From Williamwhitmania taraxaci (GTDB lineage: Bacteria; Bacteroidota; Bacteroidia; Bacteroidales; Williamwhitmaniaceae), in NCBI RefSeq assembly GCF_900096565.1, contig NZ_FMYP01000005.1, positions 32,949-96,948 of the forward strand: a stretch of DNA of 64,000 nucleotides, written 5' to 3'. The position numbers and the translations under genes were made by a program. Below the pieces are notes generated by a model. The model was not told the origin of the DNA. It saw nothing but the letters and a program-made list of their open reading frames with translations, and ran no database searches. Positions 37,146-44,906 of the stretch are shown here, in pieces. How positions within the stretch are numbered: the first letter of the stretch is position 1; each line of letters opens with the position of its first letter.

Positions 37146-37703
37146 ATGATGGCTAGTAGTATTGAAATCGCCGCACAAAAAAAGGAACTTCGAAAACTTA
37201 TACGGCAACAAAAAGATTTTCTTTCTCCTAATGAAAGGGTCTTAAAATCGGAAGCGATTTTTAATCAAGTGGAACAGTTGCCAGAGTTTATTAACGCGAA
37301 GTGTGTATTTGCCTACATGGCAATGGGCGATGAGGTACAAACGAAGGAATTTATCCAAAAATGGATTAACGAGAAGATGATCGTGCTCCCTATTGTAAAG
37401 GGCAATGATTTGGAGTTACGCGAATTCACCATAAAAGAAGAATTAATGCCGGGTCAAAGTTTTGGCATTTTGGAGCCACGCGAAGGACGGCTTGTTGATA
37501 TTGCAGAGATAGATTTTGCCGTCATTCCTGGGATTGCTTTCGATAAAGAGAATAACCGAATGGGGCGGGGGAAGGGTTATTATGATAAGCTACTATCGAA
37601 TGCATCCTTTTACAAAATTGGAGTTTGTTTCAATTTTCAATTCGTTGATGCCGTGCCAATTGATGTTTTTGATGTGAAGATGGATAACGTGCTTCTTGCA
37701 TAA
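37146..37703 (+). CDS. 5-formyltetrahydrofolate cyclo-ligase
   Basis: A 185-residue enzyme that converts 5-formyl-THF to 5,10-methenyl-THF using ATP, rescuing a folate storage form. The N-terminal K-K-E-L-R-K-L-I-R-Q is the usual basic start, and G-R-G-K-G-Y-Y-D-K near residues 140-148 is the family signature for phosphate and folate binding. Two adjacent ATGs (37146, 37149) are possible; a much longer frame starting inside the upstream gene is not credible. Seven bases separate it from the protease gene. Confidence 0.93.
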   Translation: MMASSIEIAAQKKELRKLIRQQKDFLSPNERVLKSEAIFNQVEQLPEFINAKCVFAYMAMGDEVQTKEFIQKWINEKMIVLPIVKGNDLELREFTIKEELMPGQSFGILEPREGRLVDIAEIDFAVIPGIAFDKENNRMGRGKGYYDKLLSNASFYKIGVCFNFQFVDAVPIDVFDVKMDNVLLA

Positions 37704-37762
37704 TTCATCTTTAGATGCGATATTGAGAACTTTTATTATCACACCCAATCAAAATTTTAGTC

Positions 37763-40700
37763 TTGAAAAGACTGGTTTTCAGGGTCGATCGTTCGTTTGA
37801 ACGGAAGGCTACAATTGCCGTAATGGCTTTTTTTATTGTTGTTGTCGGAATTTTCGTTTTTAACAGTGTTAGCACCCGAAGCCATTATCGGAATTGGGTT
37901 GTTAACCATACGATTGAGCGAGCAAAGTCGGATATCTACAACAGAACAAAATTGACCCGATCTACTTTTGATCGAGAAGTCGAGGCATTAGCGCTAAACC
38001 AATCTTTGGCGAAAGCCTTAAAAAACGGCAATTCAGAGGAATTGTTTTTAATGTCTCAGCCCGTTTTCTCTAGGCTAAACGGCGTCGGAAAAGAGAGGAT
38101 ATTTTTAGGTCTCTACGGGATAAATGGCCATTTAATTGTCGGGTTCAACGATTCGCTCGAATTGAAAATGAACTCGAATGAAATGCATAGCTCTTTCCTT
38201 CCTCATGGCGATCAGATAACGGGTTATGATTTAGGCAACGGAGGGCTTTTTCATTTTATTGCAAGTCCTGTTTTTTATCTCAAAACATTAGTGGGTTATA
38301 TCCAGTTGGGCATTCGCGACGACGATTATGCTCAAATGCTGGGGGATTCCTTGAATTTTAGAATCTGTAATATCGTTACAATTGACAAGGAGAAGGCTTT
38401 CTTGTTCGCCAATAAGGAATCCATTAATACTTCAAGAACAAAGTTTCTGCTGACGTATGGTGATGATTCGCTTTTTAGTAAGGCCTTAAGTTTAAGTAAT
38501 GGTTTTAATAATAAAACTATTTCATTTAACAATCAATACTATACAATATTTCAATTTGGCAGACTAAATTTGCGTTCAAAGAACTGTTCCAGCGAAGTTT
38601 TTGCCGCTGTGGATGTCACCGATATGGTAACAGGTTTTCAATCTTATTTACTTGGATCAATTCTACTTTCCCTTGGATTTCTGCTACTTCTATTCCTCTT
38701 ATTAAGGGTACTTTTCCATATGCCTCTGAAGGTTATTGATGATTTACAAAATAATCTTGAAAAAAAGGTCAGTGAGCGCTCAAAGGAGATAATTGATACC
38801 AATACTGAGTTGCAGCAAATATTTAATTCAACTGCCAACGGTATTAGGATTATCGACTTAAACTTTAATGTGATTCGTGTAAATGATTCCTTTTGCTCTA
38901 TTTCTGGTTATCCACGCGATGCCGTTGAAGGAAAGATGTGCTTCGATTTTTTCGGATGTAAGCATTGCCATACCGCGGATTGTTCAATTGAAAGGATAAA
39001 AAGTGGGGTAAAACGTGTCGAGTTTGAGGAGATAAAGGTAAACGCTCAAAGGAACATGATCAAGTGTATTCATGTTTTAGTGCCTTTCTTCGGTTCAAAC
39101 GATGAGTTGATTGGGGTTATTGAGGAGGTAAAGGATGTCACTGAAAAGATGGTGATGGAGAACGCCTTGGTAAGAACTGAAGAACAACAGAATACTTTTT
39201 TTAACAATCTTAACATCGGCGTTTTCATTAAATCGGTTGACCAAACCATGATCTACCAAAATGACGCCATGAACAACCTGTTTGGTAGAATTGCTCTTGG
39301 GGAAAAGATGGGCCTCTACGTATCGGAAAAAATGCGTCAGAGGTGGCGTTGCGAGGACGAGTCGGTTTTGGTGGAAGGCTCACTTTCGGTTGAGGAGAAA
39401 CTCATTGATCGTTTCGGAAATGAACGGACATTTCTCACTCAAAAGTTTAAATTTAATGCGGTGGATGGTAGCGAACGGATTGGTGGAATCATGATTGATA
39501 CCACGTCCAAGGTGGATGCCGAGAAGAAACTCCGCATAATGTCGAAGGCCATAAATGCATCCCCATTGTCGATGGTTATAACCAATACCTCTGGTACCGT
39601 TGAGCAAACAAATCCTGCATTTTCCGAAATCGCTGGTTATTCGTCAGGCGAATCTTTGGGTATGCATATCTCTACATGTGTTTTTCCTGGCCATGAAAGG
39701 TTGATTAACAATGAAATATTTCCGACAGTGCTCGGTGGGAATACCTGGAAGGGGGAGTTGCTCTGTGCTAAGAAATCTGGTGAGGAAATTTGGATAAGTG
39801 CTGCAATTTCGCCTGTTAGGGATCGTCATGAAAATATTCGTCACATCCTCATTCTTTATGAAGATGTGTCGTTCCGAAAGGAGTACGAGAGGGCATTACA
39901 TAAATCTAAGGAGAAGGCCGAGGAGTCAGACAAGTTAAAAATGGCTTTCCTGTCAAATATCTCCCATGAAATACGAACACCGTTAAATGCCATTGTTGGT
40001 TTCAATAATCTTTTAGCCACCTCTGATGATATTTCGTCCGAAGAGCGCTTGCGCTTGGTGAAGATAATTAACCAAAACAGCAGTCAACTCTTGCGAATTA
40101 TCGAGAATACCATAGATATTTCTAAGTTTGAAACGGAGCAGTTTAAAGTGTTAACTCGCCCATGCAACCTAAATGAACTGATGGAGTCGCTGTTCTGTGA
40201 GGTTTTTGAACAAGGGCTAGTTTCTAACTCCGTTAAACTTTCGATTCGAAAGGAACTTGCAGAATCGGGGCTTACCATCTTAACGGATGGATTTAGGCTA
40301 AAGCAGGTTATCGAGAACTTGTTAACCAACGCCTTAATGCATACAACCAACGGCTTTGTGGAGTTTGGTTATACGCTCAGCGACCCCAATACACTACTAT
40401 TTTATGTTGTAGATTCAGGCGTTGGTATTCCCGAAGAGAGGCAATCTACTCTTTTCAAACCATTCACTCCTGGTGCCTCGCGAACTAATGAGAATGGAGG
40501 ACTTGGGGTTGGACTGCCATTAACAAAAAAAATACTTACCTGTATGGGTGGCGATATTTGGTTTAAATCGTCTATGGGGAGTGGTTCTTCTTTCTATTTC
40601 TCGATTCCACTTCTTATTGCAAATTCGAAATATACTGTTGAAAAGGAACACCATTGTTCTGTTTACCCCGAGTGGCTAGGAAAGCAAATTTTAATTGCCG

Positions 40701-41041
40701 ACGATTTGGAGGAGAATTATTACCTTCTTAAATCGGCACTAAAAAATACCAAAGCAACCATTCACTGGGCCAGGAATGGTTTTCAAGCTGTAAACATGTT
40801 TAGGGATAATCCGGATATCGACATCGTTCTAATGGATTTACGAATGCCTGTGATGGATGGATATAAGGCAACGGAGGAAATTAGAATACTAAACGGTGAA
40901 ATTCCGGTAATCTGCCAAACTGCTTTTGCCGATGCCGAAGAGTCGGAGAAGATAAGCAATTCGGGTTTTAATGCATTATTTACTAAACCAATTGGACTTT
41001 CAAGTATAATCGATAAAATTGATTCGCTCTTGAAGAATTAA
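37763..41041 (+). CDS. Hybrid sensor kinase with three PAS domains and receiver
   Basis: A 1092-residue hybrid kinase. TM1 is at about 16-35, then a periplasmic sensor region of about 255 residues, TM2 at about 295-318, a coiled coil, three PAS-like domains (about 350-470, 475-590, 600-710), HisKA with His735 in S-H-E-I-R-T-P, an ATPase domain with G-L-G-V-G-L-P, and a C-terminal receiver whose acceptor is Asp1025 in L-M-D-L-R-M-P. PAS1 has four Cys at 393, 399, 402 and 407 plus His403, which could bind a metal or sense redox. No in-frame ATG precedes the first TM helix, so I take the TTG at 37763 as start. It stands alone, 59 bases after the cyclo-ligase gene. Confidence 0.88.
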   Translation: MKRLVFRVDRSFERKATIAVMAFFIVVVGIFVFNSVSTRSHYRNWVVNHTIERAKSDIYNRTKLTRSTFDREVEALALNQSLAKALKNGNSEELFLMSQPVFSRLNGVGKERIFLGLYGINGHLIVGFNDSLELKMNSNEMHSSFLPHGDQITGYDLGNGGLFHFIASPVFYLKTLVGYIQLGIRDDDYAQMLGDSLNFRICNIVTIDKEKAFLFANKESINTSRTKFLLTYGDDSLFSKALSLSNGFNNKTISFNNQYYTIFQFGRLNLRSKNCSSEVFAAVDVTDMVTGFQSYLLGSILLSLGFLLLLFLLLRVLFHMPLKVIDDLQNNLEKKVSERSKEIIDTNTELQQIFNSTANGIRIIDLNFNVIRVNDSFCSISGYPRDAVEGKMCFDFFGCKHCHTADCSIERIKSGVKRVEFEEIKVNAQRNMIKCIHVLVPFFGSNDELIGVIEEVKDVTEKMVMENALVRTEEQQNTFFNNLNIGVFIKSVDQTMIYQNDAMNNLFGRIALGEKMGLYVSEKMRQRWRCEDESVLVEGSLSVEEKLIDRFGNERTFLTQKFKFNAVDGSERIGGIMIDTTSKVDAEKKLRIMSKAINASPLSMVITNTSGTVEQTNPAFSEIAGYSSGESLGMHISTCVFPGHERLINNEIFPTVLGGNTWKGELLCAKKSGEEIWISAAISPVRDRHENIRHILILYEDVSFRKEYERALHKSKEKAEESDKLKMAFLSNISHEIRTPLNAIVGFNNLLATSDDISSEERLRLVKIINQNSSQLLRIIENTIDISKFETEQFKVLTRPCNLNELMESLFCEVFEQGLVSNSVKLSIRKELAESGLTILTDGFRLKQVIENLLTNALMHTTNGFVEFGYTLSDPNTLLFYVVDSGVGIPEERQSTLFKPFTPGASRTNENGGLGVGLPLTKKILTCMGGDIWFKSSMGSGSSFYFSIPLLIANSKYTVEKEHHCSVYPEWLGKQILIADDLEENYYLLKSALKNTKATIHWARNGFQAVNMFRDNPDIDIVLMDLRMPVMDGYKATEEIRILNGEIPVICQTAFADAEESEKISNSGFNALFTKPIGLSSIIDKIDSLLKN

Positions 41042-41070
41042 AAAAGACCTCGTAAAGAGGCCTTTTTTTT
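41041..41070. terminator. Bidirectional terminator at 41.05 kb
   Basis: A-run, CCTC (41048-41051), GTAAA loop, GAGG (41057-41060), T-run, with one A-C mismatch in the stem. It serves the hybrid kinase gene and the convergent acid phosphatase gene. Confidence 0.75.
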
Positions 41071-41863
41071 AGAATCCTTTTAGGATGCTTTTTCGAGCAC
41101 TATCTTTCTGACAGGCCGATAGTTTTTGGCCTCTATATATTGCTCTTTCCCAATCGCCATACATCGGGTTTGGTAGCACGATAAACCTCTTTCCAAATTG
41201 ACTTCGTAAGCTATCCACGGCATTCTTTCCATAGTTGTCTTGGCGGTGGTCGAACACTTCGGCAAGATCGCCAAGGTTGTCACCAATAAGCATAATGATT
41301 TTATGCGTTTTTCCAACTTCAATCCGACGTGGTTCCTTATTGCTGGAGGTGGTTTTAAAAAGACAGTGGGACGAATCGGCATAAGGGAATCCTACTTTTA
41401 TCAAGTTGGCGATGGTGCTTCCAATTTCGGACGAATCACGATTCGAAATATAGAAAATTTCAACACCAATGGATTTAGCATAGTTGGCAAATTCAATGGA
41501 CCCTGGAGTTGCCTCTGCTGCAGATTTGGCGGACCATTCGGCCCAAAACTCCTTAGAAAAGGCTCTGTTTTTTAAGATCGCTTCGGCCTCAATAGGGCTA
41601 TTGTTGAGCATCGTTTCGTCGATATCTACGACCACTGCCAATTTCCCTTTTTCTTTTTTCGCAAACTCACCTAAGCGCATTTGGGCAAAGTTAAATGCTT
41701 GAAGGTATAGTGCCTCCATTTCGCCCGAAACCTGATACCAAGCAACTGGCATTACTAAATGGTTTTGGGTCGTGTCGCACATAGTCAGCGACTCTTGCTG
41801 TGGTGCTTTGCTGCACGAAATTGCCATTGCTGAAATGGCGAAAAGAATAATAATTTTTTTCAT
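41069..41863 (-). CDS. Lipoprotein e(P4)-type class C acid phosphatase
   Basis: A 264-residue HAD-superfamily phosphatase anchored as a lipoprotein: signal peptide with the lipidated Cys17 (A-I-S-C). The catalytic motif is D-I-D-E-T with Asp80 as nucleophile and Asp82 as acid/base; W-Y-Q-V-S-G-E near 42 is typical of the P4 family. Later motifs S-N-R-D and the Lys/Asp region G-D-N-L-G-D are present. These enzymes act outside the cytoplasm on nucleotide monophosphates such as NMN, or on other phosphomonoesters. It is a monocistronic minus-strand gene, followed by the shared terminator. Confidence 0.93.
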   Translation of the reverse strand: MKKIIILFAISAMAISCSKAPQQESLTMCDTTQNHLVMPVAWYQVSGEMEALYLQAFNFAQMRLGEFAKKEKGKLAVVVDIDETMLNNSPIEAEAILKNRAFSKEFWAEWSAKSAAEATPGSIEFANYAKSIGVEIFYISNRDSSEIGSTIANLIKVGFPYADSSHCLFKTTSSNKEPRRIEVGKTHKIIMLIGDNLGDLAEVFDHRQDNYGKNAVDSLRSQFGKRFIVLPNPMYGDWERAIYRGQKLSACQKDSARKSILKGF

Positions 41864-42015
41864 CTGTATGGGGTTTTCTTTATTGTCAACGGGAATTGGT
41901 CATTACACTTTTTCCCTTGTGTTCGTGATCGTATCTAATGAACTATATTAAAGGTTATTCTGGTTTATTAACTTTTTTTGCTGCGTTTTATTAGATATGC
42001 GCAAAGTTATGTGAA

Positions 42016-42045
42016 TTGTAGAAAGGGAACAAAAATATATTTTTG
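42016..42045 (+). promoter_or_regulatory. Full Bacteroidota promoter for ECF sigma gene
   Basis: TTG at 42016-42018, a 19-base spacer, then TATTTTTG at 42038-42045. This fits the Bacteroidota TTG-N19-TAnnTTTG consensus exactly. Transcription would start near 42052, leaving about 48 bases of leader before the ATG at 42100. Confidence 0.65.
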
Positions 42046-42099
42046 TTTTTGCTGTAACTTTACATTGACGATATCGTCATAAAGGAGTAATTGTTGTAA

Positions 42100-42585
42100 A
42101 TGACCGCTGAAGAATATAATTATTGCGTCAATGCGCATTCGGACAATGTTTATCGCTTTATCCTTAAAAGTATTAGGGATGTGGATAAAGCAAAAGATAT
42201 TGTACAAGATTCGTACGAAAAGTTATGGATTAAGCGGAGTGAGGTTAGTTATGAAAAATCAAAATCCTACCTCTTCAGCATTGCTTACCATACTATGATC
42301 GATCAAATTCGTCGCGATAAGCGAATTGGCTCTTTTGATGAAGTTAAGCCAGTCTCTTTTTCGCATAGCGAGCAATATTCCGACTTAAATGAATTGTTGC
42401 ACCGAGCAGTAGAGCAACTGCCCGAAATACAAAAAAATGTATTGCTACTTCGTGACTATGAAGGATACTCTTATGAGGAGATTGGCGAAATTACGGGATT
42501 GAACGAATCTCAGGTAAAGGTATATATTTATCGCGCTCGGGTTTTTCTTAAGTCGTATATCGGAAGTTTAGAAGTTGTAATTTAA
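42100..42585 (+). CDS. ECF RNA polymerase sigma factor
   Basis: A 161-residue extracytoplasmic-function sigma factor. Region 2 (about 10-75) has D-V-x-x-A-K-D-I-V-Q-D-S-Y-E-K-L-W and the -10-recognising helix Y-L-F-S-I-A-Y-H; region 4 (about 105-155) has L-P-E-I-Q-K-N-V and a helix-turn-helix with Y-S-Y-E-E-I-G-E-I-T-G-L. There is no extra domain. It is preceded by a canonical housekeeping promoter and followed five bases later by a putative anti-sigma gene, so it should be released by an envelope signal. Its own target promoters cannot be told from the sequence. Confidence 0.93.
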   Translation: MTAEEYNYCVNAHSDNVYRFILKSIRDVDKAKDIVQDSYEKLWIKRSEVSYEKSKSYLFSIAYHTMIDQIRRDKRIGSFDEVKPVSFSHSEQYSDLNELLHRAVEQLPEIQKNVLLLRDYEGYSYEEIGEITGLNESQVKVYIYRARVFLKSYIGSLEVVI

Positions 42586-42590
42586 AGAAG

Positions 42591-43676
42591 ATGGCAATTA
42601 ATCGACATAACTATGAGGAGAAGTTGATCGACTTTCTTGAAGGACAACTTCATGAAGCTGAAAGGGGAGAACTCTTCTTGTTTTTGGAGGCCAATCCCGA
42701 TATTAAAGACCAGTTTGATTCCTTAAGAAATGAGTTTCCAATTATAGACTCTGATGCTGGTATTGTTTTTCCACAGAAGGAAAAACTAACAAAGAGGCCA
42801 GTTGGTCATGTGTATATTGATGAGTTTTCATGGCTTTGTATTGCTAAACTTGAGGGAGATGCTTCTCCAATTGATCTTGCCAAGTTACATGACTTGCTTA
42901 CTGAGAATCCTTCCCTTGCATCTGATTTTGTACTGTTTGAAAGGGCAAAATTAGCTCCATCCTCCTCCATAGTATTTGATCATAAAGGCCGACTTACACA
43001 CAAACGGGTTGGGTCTTCATTTGTTATTCAGCGTTATGCTGTGGCTGCTAGCATTGCAGCATTTATGATTTTTGTTAGTGTGCCTACCGAAAATCAATTA
43101 GAAAACAGTTCGAGGTTTTCATACTCAAGCGTAAATCCTGTTTCCGGCGATAGCCAACCTCGCGAGACTATTTCTGTTTCGGCACAGACAACCAGCACTT
43201 TTGTTGCAAATAGCCTTGTCGCTGTTCCGAAGATTGAAAAACTGGAATATCGTGTTGCCGCTCGGCTGGATACAACAGTGGAACATGTGGAGCCGGTTGC
43301 TATTACTGAACAACAATTTGCTGCCCTCGCACCCATTAAAGCACAAGTCATAATTGATAAAGGTGAGCATATTGTGTTAGGTGCAACTGACAGTGATGTC
43401 AGGTTAATGCATATGAATCCCGAAGAGAACCCTTCTCGCTTCCTAAGTGTGGGTGAATACCTTGCCGAAAAGGTTGTTGAGAAAAGTGGCATAGATCCTA
43501 AGTTTACCGGTAGTTCGTCAAAGGCCAAGTTTTGGCAGATTGCTCAGGCTGGAATAAAAGGAGTTTCGCGCGTTTTAGGTATTCCTGTCAAGATCGATAA
43601 GGTTTATGACAAGGAAGGGAACCTTCTGAAAATATCGATCGATTCGAAGCTCTTAGCCGTTTCTAGAAACTTCTAG
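42591..43676 (+). CDS. Putative membrane anti-sigma factor
   Basis: A 361-residue single-pass membrane protein. The cytoplasmic part (1-146) contains two copies of a unit of about 65 residues: each has helical repeats with an E-x-N-P turn and a downstream I-V-F then a basic K-x-x-L-T-x-K-R-x-V-G (near 58-72 and 127-141). The TM helix is at about 147-164 and the remaining 195 residues are periplasmic. I call it an anti-sigma factor because it follows the ECF gene by five bases and has the right topology and a short helical N terminus. The usual zinc motif H-x3-C-x2-C is absent. Binding to the sigma factor is inference. Confidence 0.6.
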   Translation: MAINRHNYEEKLIDFLEGQLHEAERGELFLFLEANPDIKDQFDSLRNEFPIIDSDAGIVFPQKEKLTKRPVGHVYIDEFSWLCIAKLEGDASPIDLAKLHDLLTENPSLASDFVLFERAKLAPSSSIVFDHKGRLTHKRVGSSFVIQRYAVAASIAAFMIFVSVPTENQLENSSRFSYSSVNPVSGDSQPRETISVSAQTTSTFVANSLVAVPKIEKLEYRVAARLDTTVEHVEPVAITEQQFAALAPIKAQVIIDKGEHIVLGATDSDVRLMHMNPEENPSRFLSVGEYLAEKVVEKSGIDPKFTGSSSKAKFWQIAQAGIKGVSRVLGIPVKIDKVYDKEGNLLKISIDSKLLAVSRNF

Positions 43677-43842
43677 ATCGTTTGGTTTATATATCGTTTG
43701 AATATAGCAAACAAGAGATATTTACCTAGATGAATAGTTTAGGTAATTTTTTTTATGCTGACCTGTAACTTATCGTGTCACCATGGCGTCACATAATAAA
43801 TTGCAAAAAGCACACCTAGAATAAAAACTTAAAAAAACACTT

Positions 43843-44805
43843 ATGAAAAGAAAATTAGTTTTTGGGATAGCACTCTTGAGTTCTATGGCATTATACACTT
43901 CGGCGCAGGATAGTCCGGCTTCTGTTTTAAGCAAGCTGGAAGAAGGGGATTCCACCGAAATTTTATCAACAGTTTCTTCCAGCGAAGTTGATTCTATTAT
44001 TAAGTCAAGTAAAGTGTCGAAGAGCGATACAACTCGGATTAAGTTTGGTAAAAGGGCTATCATTATTGTAGAGAACGGTGACGACACTAATGTGGAATTT
44101 AAAGATTATGACTGGAAGAAAGGTAGTGGGGATTTCGATGAGCCTTTTTCGAAGCACAAGAAGAAAACCGGCTTTGATCCCCACTGGGCCGGCGTAGAAA
44201 TCGGGATAAATGGACTAATGAACAGTGACCATTCCACTACACTAAAAGGAGATGCAGCGTTTTTAGATCTGAACATGGGTAAGTCCATCAACTTTAACAT
44301 TAATTTTTTAGAGTATGGTATTCCTTTAACAAAGAAATCGGTTGGACTAGTTACCGGAATGGGGATTGAATTTAATAATTTCCGCTTCTCAAACGACATT
44401 ACTCTGAATGAAGTTAACGGTGTAATTGGGGCAGACAGTAGTTACATCAATGGGGGAATTAGCCTTTCGAAGACCAAGCTGGCTACTACTTACTTAAATA
44501 TTCCTTTGCTAATGGAGTTTCAAGTTCCAGCTGGCAGCCACAAGATATTTATTTCGGGCGGTATTGTGGGCGGTCTTAAGTTGGGTTCGCACACCAAGGT
44601 TGTTTATGATAAGGGTGGCGACAAGCAGAAGGATAAGAACCGAAGCGATTTTAACCTAGCCACACTAAGATATGGCTTTCACGCGCGGGTCGGTTATCGG
44701 TTTCTCAAGCTTTATGCAACCTACTACCCTGTTGCTCTTTTCGAAAAAGATAAAGGACCTGAAGTGTATCCTTTTAACGTAGGTATCGTTCTTCTCGACT
44801 TTTAA
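43843..44805 (+). CDS. Outer-membrane beta-barrel protein
   Basis: A 320-residue exported protein (signal peptide about 1-22). A Ser/Asp-rich, mostly disordered linker (about 23-105) is followed by a strand-rich region (about 110-320) with alternating aromatic/hydrophobic residues typical of an eight-to-ten-strand barrel, e.g. N-I-N-F-L-E-Y-G and L-N-I-P-L-L-M-E-F. It ends in a strand (V-G-I-V-L-L-D-F) with the C-terminal Phe expected of BAM substrates. It lies 166 bases after the anti-sigma gene and might be a regulated output of that sigma factor. A terminator follows. Confidence 0.8.
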   Translation: MKRKLVFGIALLSSMALYTSAQDSPASVLSKLEEGDSTEILSTVSSSEVDSIIKSSKVSKSDTTRIKFGKRAIIIVENGDDTNVEFKDYDWKKGSGDFDEPFSKHKKKTGFDPHWAGVEIGINGLMNSDHSTTLKGDAAFLDLNMGKSINFNINFLEYGIPLTKKSVGLVTGMGIEFNNFRFSNDITLNEVNGVIGADSSYINGGISLSKTKLATTYLNIPLLMEFQVPAGSHKIFISGGIVGGLKLGSHTKVVYDKGGDKQKDKNRSDFNLATLRYGFHARVGYRFLKLYATYYPVALFEKDKGPEVYPFNVGIVLLDF

Positions 44806-44832
44806 TAGACGAACGCTTACTATTACTAATAT

Positions 44833-44863
44833 AAAGAGGCTATCCGCAAGGATCGCCTCTTTT
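44833..44863 (+). terminator. Terminator after outer-membrane barrel gene
   Basis: AGAGGC / GCCTCT outer stem (44835-44840 with 44855-44860), one mismatch, ATCC / GGAT inner stem and a GCAA tetraloop, followed by T residues. Confidence 0.85.
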
Positions 44864-44906
44864 ATTGTGTGAAATTTCGTATTTTTCCATTCCTTAAACT
44901 TGGATT

